From NCBI GenBank assembly GCA_922989275.2, contig OV277861.1, forward strand, positions 41,232,623 through 41,296,622: 64,000 nucleotides of DNA. Direction: 5' to 3'. Source of the DNA: Gari tellinella. Taxonomy: Eukaryota > Mollusca > Bivalvia > Cardiida > Psammobiidae. The translations under genes and the position numbers were made by a program. The stretch's first letter is position 1; every line of letters starts with the position of its first letter. The notes under the pieces were generated by a model, which saw only the letters and a list, made by a program, of their open reading frames with translations, had not been told where the DNA came from and ran no database searches. Shown piece by piece: positions 39,401 through 49,603 of this stretch.

Positions 39401-40089
39401 CGAGACGTTCGGTTACCCTAACCCTAATGCTAGAGCCCTAAGCTTGATCTGTGTTTTAATCGGGCGTTCTATGAGGCGACAGTGTCTTTAGCCGGACACT
39501 AGTTAAGGCATGAACAAAATATACAGACTATATAAAATATATAAGAATTTTCCTTGGGCTATCTTGCCTGATAATTGAGCATGAAACTACATAAAAACTA
39601 TATAAAATGGATGAAACTAACTAAAAGTGGATGGAATACTTCTCCAACAAAACTAATTACTATAATTAAACAAAACAATATTCCCGTACTCTCAAACTGT
39701 TTGAGCACAGTACAGGCTGGACCGTTAACTGATGTATTCCCAGCGTTACTTCTGCTGAGCTACACTATGATGAAAACTAATGTTGAGCTGTTTGACGAGC
39801 ACTAATGCTCAGCTTCGGGTAGGCTGATGATGAACTGTATCACCAGCGCTATTCTCAAGATGACTGCTCGGCTTTGATGAACCATATGATGAGATCTAGC
39901 CTCGAACTGATTACTCAGCGTTGTCTGTGCTGAACTACCAAACCTTAGTTCCACTACAGTTCTATAACATCAATGTTCCAGCTTGTCTTGGAACCTCTAT
40001 GACGTATCGTCGATCTGTAGCAAACATTCACTCTTCAATAATAACTGTTTTTGAGTCCCATACAAATCTCAATGATCTGAAGCAACGTA
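36401..40089. other. Intron F-H, unassigned interval
   Basis: No gene or element with clear ends. ACCCTAACCCTAA at about 39414-39426 is only two telomere-like units. 39690-39930 has repeated TGCTGAGCTACAC/GATGATGA wording, a degenerate minisatellite. Confidence 0.4.
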
Positions 40090-40525
40090 TACGGTGGCAC
40101 TGAGGTGACATGCAAACATATTTTTCTTTTAGTATTTTTTAGTTTTTATCTCGTGCGCACGACTTAATTTGTTAAAAAAGAAAAAAAAAAAACTTTTTAT
40201 CTCGTGCGCACGACTTAAATTTCCAATTTTTTTTTATTCTTTTTTTATTTTTATTTTTTTCAAATTAAGTCGTGCGCACGAGATAACATTTAAAGATTTT
40301 TTTTTTTCAAATTAAGTCGTGCGCACGAGATAAAAAATAAAGATTTTTTTTCTCAAATTAAGTCGTGCGCACGAGATAAAAAGTAAAGATTTTTTTTTTC
40401 AAAATCAGTCGTGGGCACGAGATAAAAAGGTACCGATTTTTTTTCCTTCCAATTAAGTCGTGCGCAAATATATATATAAAAAAAATAAATAAAACATGTT
40501 TGCATGTCACCTCAGTGCCACCGTA
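40090..40525. mobile_element. 436-bp foldback MITE with 30-bp perfect TIRs and 6-bp target duplication
   Basis: TIR starts TACGGTGGCACTGAGGTGAC and runs 30 nt (40090-40119); the exact reverse complement is 40496-40525. AACGTA is directly repeated at 40084-40089 and 40526-40531. The interior holds seven copies of a near-palindromic unit TATCTCGTGCGCACGACTTA, two in one orientation (about 40148 and 40198) and five inverted (about 40264, 40311, 40360, 40407, 40455), separated by T/A runs. No open frame. Confidence 0.9.
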
Positions 40526-40531
40526 AACGTA

Positions 40532-41651
40532 CTAACGAGCTATTATCAAAGTAAGCTGTCCCGTTAATAGCTTGTGGAGAGAGTTGTCGTATGAACGAAT
40601 TAGCAATCTCCTTGTGTTCAATTTCTCTACAGCTTTTATTCACCAGCCGTCTAACATTGAACAGTTATTTCAATATACATAAATTAGTCTAAATAGTTTA
40701 TTATTCCTAATAATTAAGAAATTGAAAACTTTTACTTTTACACCAGCGAGTTATAAGTTTTGGTTATGTTTAAAATGTCCAATACAGAAAAATAATGATT
40801 GTAAAGCTTATATGAGATATAATATACAAAATTCAGTTTTGAGTATACAGTCAGCACAAAATCGTAGACAATTACATTAGGCAAAGAACAAAAACGTACG
40901 ATGTGCGTTATCTTCGCACTGGCTCTACATAAATCAACTGCAATATACACATATGTTTAAGAGGCTGTAAACTCTACATAAAGATTATTTCTGACAACGA
41001 AACTTGATACGCATAACAGGTACATAGAGGCGGTCCGCAGAGCCAAAAACTGTATTTATTGCCTGTCATTCAAGAGAGGTATACATTTTTGTATAAGAAA
41101 ACATTTGTCGTCCGGACAAAACTCCAAGTACCGTTAAGATAATTTAATGAATCTTTTAAACCCTAACAAGTCCACTTAAGCAGAATGCCATATGGAAGTA
41201 ACTATTACTCTTGTGGCCATTAAACAAGTCTATTTAATTTAACGTTGCTGCTTTTTCAAAGAGTTTTAGTTTCTTGATTTAGGATCAGTTACCCGTCGTA
41301 ACGGAGAAATGTCCTTTTCTGGTTAAACTGCTTATTTTCTGCATAACATCGCTCAGTTATGATTTTGCTAAAGCTTTAAAGACAATTAAAAACAATATAT
41401 TTCCTGTATCAAGCATTTAACGATAATCGTATGTTGAGTTAAAACCGAACCGAACTCACATAAACTGGCATAATATGATGGTTAAATAATCTTGTAACCA
41501 TGCATAATATTGGATAAATATAGTTTTGGAAAATAAAAAGCGCGTCCGAAATTTTCCGTTGATCGTGGTAAATAATTTAACTAACCATCAATAAATATAG
41601 GGGTTTCCTTAAAACGTTGCCGATCATTTTTGTTTGCTCTTAAAAATTATT
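40532..41651. other. Intron F-H, unassigned interval
   Basis: AT-rich, no gene and no repeat with clear ends. Confidence 0.4.
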
Positions 41652-41880
41652 GGCGGGCGTGGTCAAGTAGTAGCACACTCGACTTTGGTACCAGGGGTCG
41701 TGAGTTCGATCCCCGGCCGGACCAATTCCTTCGGATGATACTTTATAATTCAATTTCCGATGTATCAGAGTTTTAAACAGATCACCCAAACAATCAGGGG
41801 ACTCTTTCGATAATAAGAGTAGGGCATCGCGCCCGGAATTTCTGTATCCGTCCATCCTCTCTCTCTCTCTAGTGAGTTTA
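41652..41880 (+). mobile_element. tRNA-derived SINE with CT tail
   Basis: The head GGCGGGCGTGGTCAAGTAGT has an A-box-like start, with B box GAGTTCGATCCCC (41702-41714) ending GGCCGGACCA. The body carries GGCATCGCGCCCGGAATTTC and ends in CCTCTCTCTCTCTCTAG. Its minus-strand translation gives the GDRTHDPWYQ peptide often seen when SINE heads are translated; it is not a protein gene. Confidence 0.65.
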
Positions 41881-42427
41881 TTTACCATATAGATGTATAG
41901 ACTGAAGTAAAATCGCATATTTGGGGCGATTAACTGAAATATCCGTATATAAAATCGTCTCTGTAAATGTCGGTTTAACTAATAAGGATTCGATCTCATT
42001 CAATGAGCTGTATTTACACAGTGAAAGTGTTGTTTTTTCACATTCATAAGAGTTCCAACCTCGCTGGACTGCAATGGATTATACTAAGTATATTATGATG
42101 AAGTCTTGAAGACGGTTGCTCTGAAAAAAAGGTGTTACTCCTTTATTTCGCTTATAGGAATGGTCAGATTGCAAAATAGTTTAAATATCAGATGAGGCAT
42201 CGAGTTACTCGACGTCCCAAACTGCATGCCTTCTCTATCGCAGATGCGTGCGTAGCATTTCAGATATTAAGAGAACGAATTTGACGCCGCTGGTCCAAAG
42301 GACAGGTGACAGCCCAAGGCAAGGCGAAGGCAAAACAAAAGGCTCCTTAAGGTGCACCCGCTCAACCTTAATCTCACTTCAAGCAGTCACCTATTCCAAA
42401 CACGAATATAAAACTACAATGTATAAC

Positions 42428-43655
42428 TTCATGTAGTGGCCTATATAGGTAGGTTCCACTGTAGTCATCCCACATAATACAGCATATCACCAATAGTATG
42501 TTATGAACATACAACTTTGAGGGACTAGATAAGACGCTTGGACATGAGCCGTCTTATATATATAGAAAATGTTTGTAGCGGTCCCATCGTTATAAATCAT
42601 ATCAACATTTTCAGGTTTTTGTGTACAAAACTTGTGGATCTAGATGAGACATTTGCATACAAGTCAACCTGTACAGCTAAACAGTGTCTTAAGTACACCG
42701 ATCTCGACGATTGTAATAATATACAGTATATCACAGTTCCCACAAAGTTTAATTGACCCTGACTGAAGTTGATCCGGAGAAAATTTCGATAATCGTTACG
42801 TAATAAAACCTATCACAAATTATACCGTCCTTGTATGTAAACCTTGATGGTCTAGACAAGATGTCTTGGAGAGAAACGCCCTGTCCGGGTCGACAGCGTT
42901 TAAAGTATAGAGCAAATGCGGGTATTGTCGGCATGCGGTAGTTATCGGCACTCACAGACATCAAAGTATATCTATTACTATAAATTCATGTCGTTGCCAA
43001 TATAGATAGGTTCCACTGTATTCAACCAACGTAATACAGCGTATCACCAATAGTATGTTGTGAATATACAACAATGAGGGACTAGATAAGATGCTTGAAC
43101 ATGAGCCGTCTTAAATAAATGAAAATTATCGAAGTATGTAGCGGTCTCATCATTATACATCATATCAGGGGTTTTCTTGTGTACAAAACTTGTGGATCCA
43201 GATCAGACATTTACATACAAGTCAACCTGTCCTGCTCAACAATGTCCAAAGTACATCGATCTCTACGATTGTAATAATATACAGTAAAACCTCAATTATA
43301 CGACCTCTATAACATGTGTTAATTATTAGGTACTTATGACAGGTGACTGCTGGAAGCAATGTGACAGTTCTGTTTTACTGTCACCTTATTTTAAGTTGTC
43401 ACCTGTCGAAAACATATAATTATTATAAGTCAGTTATCCTTCTTTTTAGTGGTCGTTATAGAGAGGTTTTACTATAAATCACAGTTCCCACAACGTTAAT
43501 TGACCATGACTGAAGTTGATCTGGAGAAAATTTCGATAATCGTTACGTAATAAAACCTATCACAAATTATACCGTCCTTGTATGTAAACCTTGATGGTCT
43601 AGACAAGATGTCTTGGAGAGAAACGCCCTGTCCGGGTCGACAGCGTTTAAAGTAA
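42428..43655. repeat. Tandem duplication, two ~480-bp copies
   Basis: Copy 1 about 42428-42905 and copy 2 about 42985-43655. Shared landmarks include CACCAATAGTATGTT, GAGGGACTAGATAAGA, CATACAAGTCAACCTGT and, almost identical, CGTTACGTAATAAAACCTAT through GTCTTGGAGAGAAACGCCCT. Copy 2 is longer only because of the MITE at 43282-43473. Confidence 0.85.
43282..43473. mobile_element. CAGTAAAACCTC MITE inside copy 2 of the tandem duplication
   Basis: Left end CAGTAAAACCTC and right end GAGGTTTTACT are inverted. The copy 1 sequence (ATACAGTATATCACAG) shows the site without the insertion. Similar termini occur at 32095 (CAGTAAAATCTCTC) and 44687 (CAGTAGAACC). Interior contains paired GACAGGTGAC/GTCACCTGTC. 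Confidence 0.75.
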
Positions 43656-45835
43656 ACATTTTTAACAATGGTAGTAAATCATTATTCATAAAAATACAGT
43701 TGACAGCCTAAAAGCAGAGTGAAAGCTAAACAGAAAGCTCCCAGATGAGCTCTCTGTAATAATTTCACCCCGCCCCAAGCATCCACAGTTTATGATCTAG
43801 ACAAAAGATTTGACAAGAACCGCATTAACTTGGTCGACAGCTTTAAAGTAAACACCTTCGACAATGGTTGTTAATTTGCAGCTTAAGCAAGGTGATAGCT
43901 AAAACGAAAACTTCTAAGGGGGCTTTCTGTTCCATTTTCACCACGCATACATCCAAAACACAGAATCGTTCATACAGTTTAGAAGTCGAAAAATACAGTT
44001 TTCACCAATCTACTATACAAATTATATGGATCCAAACGTGTGCTCCCATAGAAGACACCGGTCCAAATCAACAGCGTCTGAAGTGCAACACTTTCGACTA
44101 CGAATAACATTATTGTTTGTATTCAACCGTGTAGTTCCAGATCAGAACCTGTTCAGGAGCCCTATCCCTTGTTCTAGATCGACAATGTATAAAATACAAC
44201 ATATGAAATCTCAACAGGCTAGTGATTCAGAGCATATTTTTACGTAAAGGCTAGAGATCAAAGTCAAGTAAGATAGGGTGTAGCGGTTTTAACAACCGTA
44301 ATAAAGGCTATCAATTTTTCCATCAATATAGTCAAACAAATACAATTTGGATCTAGATCATATGTCTCCACTGATCCCCTGATCCGGCTCGGAAACGTTT
44401 GAAATGCAGCAGATTTGATAAAAGAGTCTGCAAATTCCACTTTTTATCAATTACGTATACAAAATCACGATCATATTTCTGCATAGATGTTAATGGCTCA
44501 CGTCGACAATATTCGGAGTATATTAATTTCGACATTCCTTACAAAGCAGATTACTGTTGTTTTCAAAATGGATACTAATCAGACGTTTTCGTAAGCCTGT
44601 GATCTGAATGCATTTTTTGCAGTAAACAACCCAAGGAGTGTGCCTTTTATGTACATGCATGTATACTAGTGTGTATAGTATACAGTAGAACCAGTCTACT
44701 ACGACAACCGGGATAAGTCAGTGATGACTTCAGAGAGAAGTAAACATCTCAAAGCAAGACGAAAACAAAACAGGCAGTCCCCGATCCCAAATACCAAAAT
44801 ATATAACTACATGCCCTGGCCGTTTAAGAGAGGCTCAACTGTAGTATTTCATGGTCGATAGGTATCTATCAATGGTCCGCCTTGCATTTAAGTAATTTTG
44901 ATACTACATGTACTATGTACATGTAGTGTTAAAACACATGAGTTGCATGGCTGTGACTCATGAAATCTATACTGGTAAAACAAACCTAAATTGTCGTTTC
45001 ATTTATTGTTTATCTCTGTTGTATTTCAAGAGCACTTCATTTAAGGTTTACGTTCATGGTTGTCAATATTTTGATAAATGGTTTTCAGTGTTTGATATCT
45101 GTAATTACTTTAATGTGAGATAGATATTCACACGACTGCACAGTTCTACGTGTTATATTTACCCTTTCCTCCATATATACGCACTTTTGTGCATTTAATA
45201 AATTCCATCATTAAGAAAATAGTTCCGATTTACATAATCATGAATATATACCATAAGAAATATATTCTATATTCTAGCTAATGTTATCTTAAAGCAGACT
45301 GAAAGTAAAGCAGAATGCGCATTAAGGCGAACTCTGCTTTACTTTGAATCCACTGCAAGTGGTTACCAGTCGTCAAAATAGAACCAGACTATGTGGTAAT
45401 GGGCTAATATCGTTTGTCCCGACTAGTGTATCCAGTGAATGTACTGCTGGTATTTTACGGAATGGAAGTGGCCCATGTTGTTTCTGAACTGTATTTTCCC
45501 GGACCTTGACCACAAGTACTGTCTACCTCGTCAGGCATGTTTTTACTCAAGACTTGAGAGGACAAGCTGGTTAGGTTTGGTCAAATCCTCATTTAGGTAG
45601 AGTGATGTACCTTTGAACAATTTTCTCTGCTTAATAACTTTGTGTCATTCTCGACACACAAATTTCCCTATGATCTGTCTGACCCTTGTGTTATTTCTGT
45701 CGTATGCACACTTCCAATCCAATATTATCCAAACTTAAGCAAATTCTATTTTGGTTTTATCCAGTTTGTTATTGTTTATCACATGCGTTTTCGTTTACGT
45801 GTTCACTCGTTAATGGAAACCAAGAGACCGTTTTG
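43656..45835. other. Intron F-H, unassigned interval with one hairpin
   Basis: Hairpin MITE copy 2 at 45296-45355 (GACTGAAAGTAAAGCAGAAT / CTCTGCTTTACTTTGAATCC). The rest shows scattered similarity in wording to the tandem duplication upstream (CAGCGT-TAAAGTA) but no gene. Confidence 0.45.
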
Positions 45836-46736
45836 ATAAACTGGCCGAGGCGAAAACAGGTATTATCAGTTGGATAGCAGGTTGTAGATGTTATTGAGTC
45901 CAATCAAATAAAATAATACATGTACTATCACTGTTTAGTATTTTATAGCAATACATTACAGAATGCCAACCTGCATACTTTCATGTGGAAAGTGTAAGTC
46001 TTTGGACATTTGCGATGTCAAAACGGGAAAATGTCCCCATGGGTGTGATAAAGGTTTCAAGTCAACTCCTAAATGTGACCAAAGTACAAGCACTGAACAC
46101 AATGACAGTCACAACTCGATAATTCGTACTCGTGTTAGATCGAACATAACCATATGTTAATGTTAAAAGTGTGGCTAAGCCACGTTTTAACTTTGAAATA
46201 CGGATATGTTCAACTTAAGCGCGAATTAATTATTGCATCTCAACGTATAAAATACTGGTTAATGATTTTAAAAGCGAGTTCAAATAATCGAGTTTCGACT
46301 GTATATTCTGTATTTTTTAGGTCTTATACTTTCATATACTTGGTCATAACGAATTAACAGCGAATCAGTACACCGTTTACAAGTTCTTTGTTTTACCCAT
46401 AGTCATCTACCGGTATATTAAATATATTTCATGTAATATTTAAAAATGATTAATTACTACATAATATTATATTGATTTCATTAGAATAGACCTGTTATAC
46501 GATAGAGTATATAAAGATTGGGATCCTAATTTTACCAAAAACACCCGATTTACGTAAATCGCAAATAGATGTATAGCTGATTTATTCCGTATATTTAAAG
46601 CTAAAAAAAGTGCAAAACTATTGAACAAAGTCTGCAACTATAGAGTTCATGTAGGGTATCCCGTTATGATCGAAGTAGTTTAAAACATGTCTTTTCGTCG
46701 ACGCTGACCATTTAAACACATTCCAAAACCAGGCTA
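45836..46736 (+). repeat. Segmental duplication, upstream copy (carries the dead exon)
   Basis: Matches 48484-49342 through intron and exon: GAGTCCAATCAAATAAAAT before the exon, and CATCTCAACGTATAAAATAC and TCGAGTTTCGACTGTATATT after it. This shows one duplication of exon plus flanks rather than convergent EGF exons. An insertion block (about 46737-48483) separates the copies. Confidence 0.88.
45962..46083 (+). pseudogene. Dead class-Y EGF exon with a 16-bp deletion
   Basis: Nearly identical to exon H (48603-48740) but 122 nt instead of 138. Eight bases into the alignment (after TGCCAACC) a 16-base block present in H is missing, after which the match resumes (CTTTGGACATTTGCGATGTC is identical in both). 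122 is not a multiple of three, so inclusion would shift the frame downstream. Both splice sites are still GT-AG (acceptor CATTACAG, donor GTACAA at 46084). The frame entered from upstream has no stop inside the exon but loses the cysteine pattern; after the deletion the ancestral frame continues intact (CGKCKSLDICDVKTGKCPHG). Because neighbours are phase 1-1, skipping it leaves the message intact. It may be a sequencing or assembly deletion rather than a real lesion. Confidence 0.82.
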
Positions 46737-46844
46737 GTGGAGAAAGACACAGCGAGAGAGACACTAACAAAGAGACACAAACAGAGATAGAGAGAGAGAA
46801 AGAGAGAAATATATATATATGGAGAATTTGGCTTTAGTTTATAA

Positions 46845-47141
46845 TTAAAACACAAGAGATAAAAGATTATTTGAACTTTCCCTACATTTAAAAACAAGAG
46901 AATACCCAAAGCGCATTACAGACGCTGGAATCAACTAGCTAAGAAAATCCCAAGAGAACAACTATGCAAAGTACAAATAAAACAAAAAACTGATAAAACA
47001 CCATACGTATCTACGAACAATTAAAAAAATCCAGAAATGTTTGGAATTTTTCCTAGCAGTCTACATATCCTTAAATCAGACCCTAAAATGAGCAAAATTC
47101 TTGACGAAACCAAACTGATCAAAAGTAAAAGACAACTTCCA
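46845..47141 (+). pseudogene. Penelope-like ORF, thumb/linker region
   Basis: Reads LFELSLHLKTREYPKRI, a frameshift, ARKIPREQLCKVQIKQKTDK, TPYVSTNN, then MFGIFPSSLHILKSDPKMSK and LDETKLIKSKRQL. This corresponds to the segment after the polymerase fingers/palm in Penelope-like proteins (L--RGYP ... I(P)FV(T)-(Y)-P ... RRP-NLK). Broken by one frameshift and one stop, and cut at 47141 exactly where the inserted element begins; the next codons (PNLKKIL) resume at 47486. Confidence 0.75.
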
Positions 47142-47484
47142 ATAAATAAATACGAAAGAAGACTCAAGCAGGAAACGCAACACAAACAATACACCCATCT
47201 CTAAAGCAGAACACACACACAGCCATACCATAACAAACACACACACACACATACATACACACACACATACATACACACACACGCAATCCCACACACCAAA
47301 CAGAAAACAATACGCAAGACAAACATAAAGCAAAGCGAACATAGGAGCCCGCCTTGGTACGGTCAGCAGCAATCAATAATTAATTATAAATTAACCATTA
47401 ACAACCACTGGGGGGGTTAAACCTGGGTTTAGGGGCGCCCAACCTCACACTTATCTCCTATATTCACCTATAAAGACGAACAGT
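47142..47484 (+). mobile_element. Microsatellite-bearing element, copy 3, inserted in the Penelope-like ORF
   Basis: Left TAAATACGAAAGAAGACTCA, then GGAAACGCAACACAAACAAT, short CA/CATA tracts, AGGAGCCCGCCTTGGTACGG, CAATCAATAATTAATTATAA, GGGTTAAACCTGGGTTTAGG, and right end TATAAAGACGAACAG. CCAA flanks both sides and could be a 4-bp target duplication. Its position inside a recognisable coding sequence fixes the element's ends to within a few bases. Confidence 0.82.
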
Positions 47485-47935
47485 GTACCAAATTTGAAGA
47501 AAATATTAACTAAAGCCAAATTCTCCATAAACCAAACAAATAAGGTTGTAAAGTGCGAAAGGTCAAACTGTAGCCTCTGTCAACATATTACAGAAAGTGC
47601 CTCATATAATTTTTATGGGGAAAAAATTCAAAGTAAACGCAAATATGTCTTGTGATGTTAAAATTTTTATTTATGTTATTACATGTAATATTATATACGC
47701 CAAACGGGTGAAAAATTCAGAACAAGAATAACAATCCATGCGAAGCAAATTCGAGATCCATCAACACGCCAAATTCCGCTTAGTGCACATTTAGACCAAT
47801 GTTCCAATAACGACCCTAAACTTCAAATGTTCCCTTTCTATAAAGTACGTTCAACGAAGGCATCTGCTAGGGAAGCCAAAGAAAACTATTTCATAAAATG
47901 TTTTAAACCGAAATTAAATGTCTAAAACTACTCAA
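47485..47935 (+). pseudogene. Penelope-like ORF, zinc-linker and GIY-YIG nuclease domain
   Basis: Reads PNLKKILTKAKFSINQ, then the cysteine linker CERSNCSLCQHI, the SYNFYGEKIQ strand, CDVKIFIYVITC, a frameshift, and YYIRQTGEKFRTRITIHAKQ (YIGQTG-type GIY-YIG core with a G to R change), IRDPSTRQIPLSAHLDQC, KLQMFPFYKVRS, EAKENYFIKCFKPKLNV. GIY-YIG endonuclease domains at the C-terminus nick target DNA in this retroelement class. Frame changes near 47660 and 47690 make it inactive. Confidence 0.85.
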
Positions 47936-48194
47936 GTGATACTCTTATTAAAAACTTCATTGACGTGACGTCAAATGACGTCAAATAACGTATAACGTCG
48001 ATGACGTCACCAACGACGTAATGACGTTTTTTCCATTTACTACTGAGGAGCAGAAAGGCAAAACTAGTTTAGTAGAGTAGCGTAATGTTTTAATTAAATA
48101 TTTTTTAAACAAAGGCATAATCTTTCTCTTTTTTTAATTCGATATATATCTAAACTTGTACCGGACCGCGTTTGTCAGACCTTTGCATTTCCGT

Positions 48195-48318
48195 TTATAT
48201 ATATATAGAGAGAGAAAAAGAGACAGAAAAAGAGAAAGTGAGACAGAGAGAGACAGATGCGGATTCGGAGAGAAAGAGAAAGAAAGAGAGTGAGAGAGAG
48301 AGAGAGAGAAAGAGAGAT
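48195..48318. repeat. GA-rich simple sequence
   Basis: GAGAGAGAAAAAGAGACAGA-type low-complexity run; a similar run lies at 46737-46815 on the other side of the retroelement remnant. Confidence 0.9.
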
Positions 48319-48483
48319 CATAATGTGCGATTTTCAAAATGAAAGAAAGCTATTGATATAAGAAGCTAACCAACAGTGACTTCTTTATTTACATGTAATT
48401 GTAAATTTAAGCCAGGAATGCAACAACAATCACAAGTGTAGCTAACGACTGGACTGAACATTATTTAATTTATCCAGTATGAT

Positions 48484-49342
48484 AAACTTGTCGAAACGAA
48501 AAGCAAGTAATATCATTTGGATAGCAGTTTTCAGCTCTTATTGAGTCCAATCAAATAAAATGATACTATCACTGTTTAGCATTTTATAGTTATACTTTAC
48601 AGAATGTCAACCGGGACAATACGGTGATTGCACACACACTTGTGGCGGTTGTAAGTCTTTGGACATTTGCGATGTCAAAACGGGAATATGCCCCCATGGA
48701 TGTGATAAAGGTTACAAGCCAACTCCTAGATGTGACCAAGGTACGACTGTTGAACATAATTACAGTCAAAACTCGATAATTCGTACTCGTGTTAGTTCGA
48801 ACATACCCATAATTTAAAGTTAAAACATGATTAACGGGACTGAATTATTGCATCTCAACGTATAAAATACTGGTTAATGATTTTAAAAGCGAGTTCAAAT
48901 AATCGAGTTTCGACTGTATATTCTGTATTTTTTAGGTCTTATACTTTCATATACTTGGTCATAACGAATATACAGCGAATCAGTACATCGTTTACAAGTT
49001 CTTGGTTTTACCAATAGTCGTCTACCGGTATATTAAATATATTTCAGGATGTGTTTCGAAATGATAAATTACTACATATATTGATTTCATTACAATAGAC
49101 CTGTTACACGATAGAATATATAAAGATTGAGATCCTAATTTTACCAAATACGGTTCGATTTACGTGAATTGCAAATAGATGTTTAGCTGATTTATTCGGT
49201 ATATTCAAAGAAAAGAAGTGCAAACTAGTGAACGAAGTCTCCAACTATGGAGTTGCTGTAGGCTATCCCGTTCATATATTATGATCGAAGTAGTTTAAAA
49301 TATATTTGCGTTGACGCTGAACATTTAGATAATCCCATAATC
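48484..49342 (+). repeat. Segmental duplication, downstream copy (carries exon H)
   Basis: Partner of 45836-46736, holding the intact class-Y exon. Differences between copies are mostly single bases and short indels outside the 16-bp exon deletion. Confidence 0.88.
48603..48740 (+). CDS. Exon H: EGF-like domain, class Y
   Basis: Acceptor TATACTTTACAG, donor GTACGA at 48741; 138 nt, 46 codons, phase 1-1. Reads CQPGQYGDCTHTCGGCKSLD, then CDVKTGICPHGCDKGYKPTP and RCDQ. It sits inside the downstream copy of a ~0.85-kb segmental duplication (48484-49342) whose upstream copy (45836-46736) holds the dead exon, so this is the surviving member of the pair. It completes the second X-Y unit with exon F. 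Confidence 0.87.
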
Positions 49343-49468
49343 AGGTTAGAGGCTCAATGTTTAAAAGGATATAAGATGTACGGCCATTTTGGAGGCATAA
49401 TCTAGATACGTCAAAACTGCGATTAGTTATCTAACTTGTTAAGGTGGTTTTAATCATGTTTCTTGCAG

Positions 49469-49603
49469 AATGCGAAGATCACTATTTCGGTTACAACTGT
49501 TCTGATGCATGTGGTCATTGCTTCCGAAATACTCCCTGCAGTAAGCCTGATGGACACTGCGCTCAATGTGATCTTGGATTCGAAGGAGGCCTCTGTAAAA
49601 CTA
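49469..49603 (+). CDS. Exon I: EGF-like domain, class X
   Basis: Acceptor GTTTCTTGCAG, donor GTAAGC at 49604; 135 nt, 45 codons, phase 1-1. Reads CEDHYFGYNCSDACGHCFRN, then CSKPDGHCAQCDLGFEGGLC and KT. Same cysteine spacing as exons D and F but the most divergent class X member (DLGFEGGLC for ETGYQAPFC). It follows exon H by 728 nt and begins the third X-Y unit, completed by exon J. Confidence 0.87.

Larger units (their letters stand above)
46818..48070 (+). mobile_element. Penelope-like retroelement remnant
   Basis: After a GA-rich tract (46737-46817) comes a short inverted piece (GAGAATTTGGCTTTAGTT at about 46820) of the same coding sequence found forward at 47504-47526 (AACTAAAGCCAAATTCTCCA). 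It is followed by the forward fragment of a Penelope-like ORF. The ORF is split by copy 3 of the microsatellite-bearing element (47142-47484). The 3' part ends KPKLNV and then decays through TGACGT-rich sequence that still reads DVTSNDVK and DDVTNDVMTFF. Only the 3' part of the element is present. Confidence 0.8.

Noticed and set aside
39411..39427. Telomere-like ACCCTAACCCTAA
   Set aside because: Only about two units, no array.
41640..41918. 92-codon minus-strand frame
   Set aside because: It is the antisense translation of a tRNA-derived SINE head (GDRTHDPWYQ peptide).
47960..48035. Three perfect TGACGTCA (CRE-like) sites close together
   Set aside because: They directly follow the Penelope-like KPKLNV end and read as remnants of a repeated DVT-NDV coding stretch of that element, so a regulatory cluster is not the simplest explanation.
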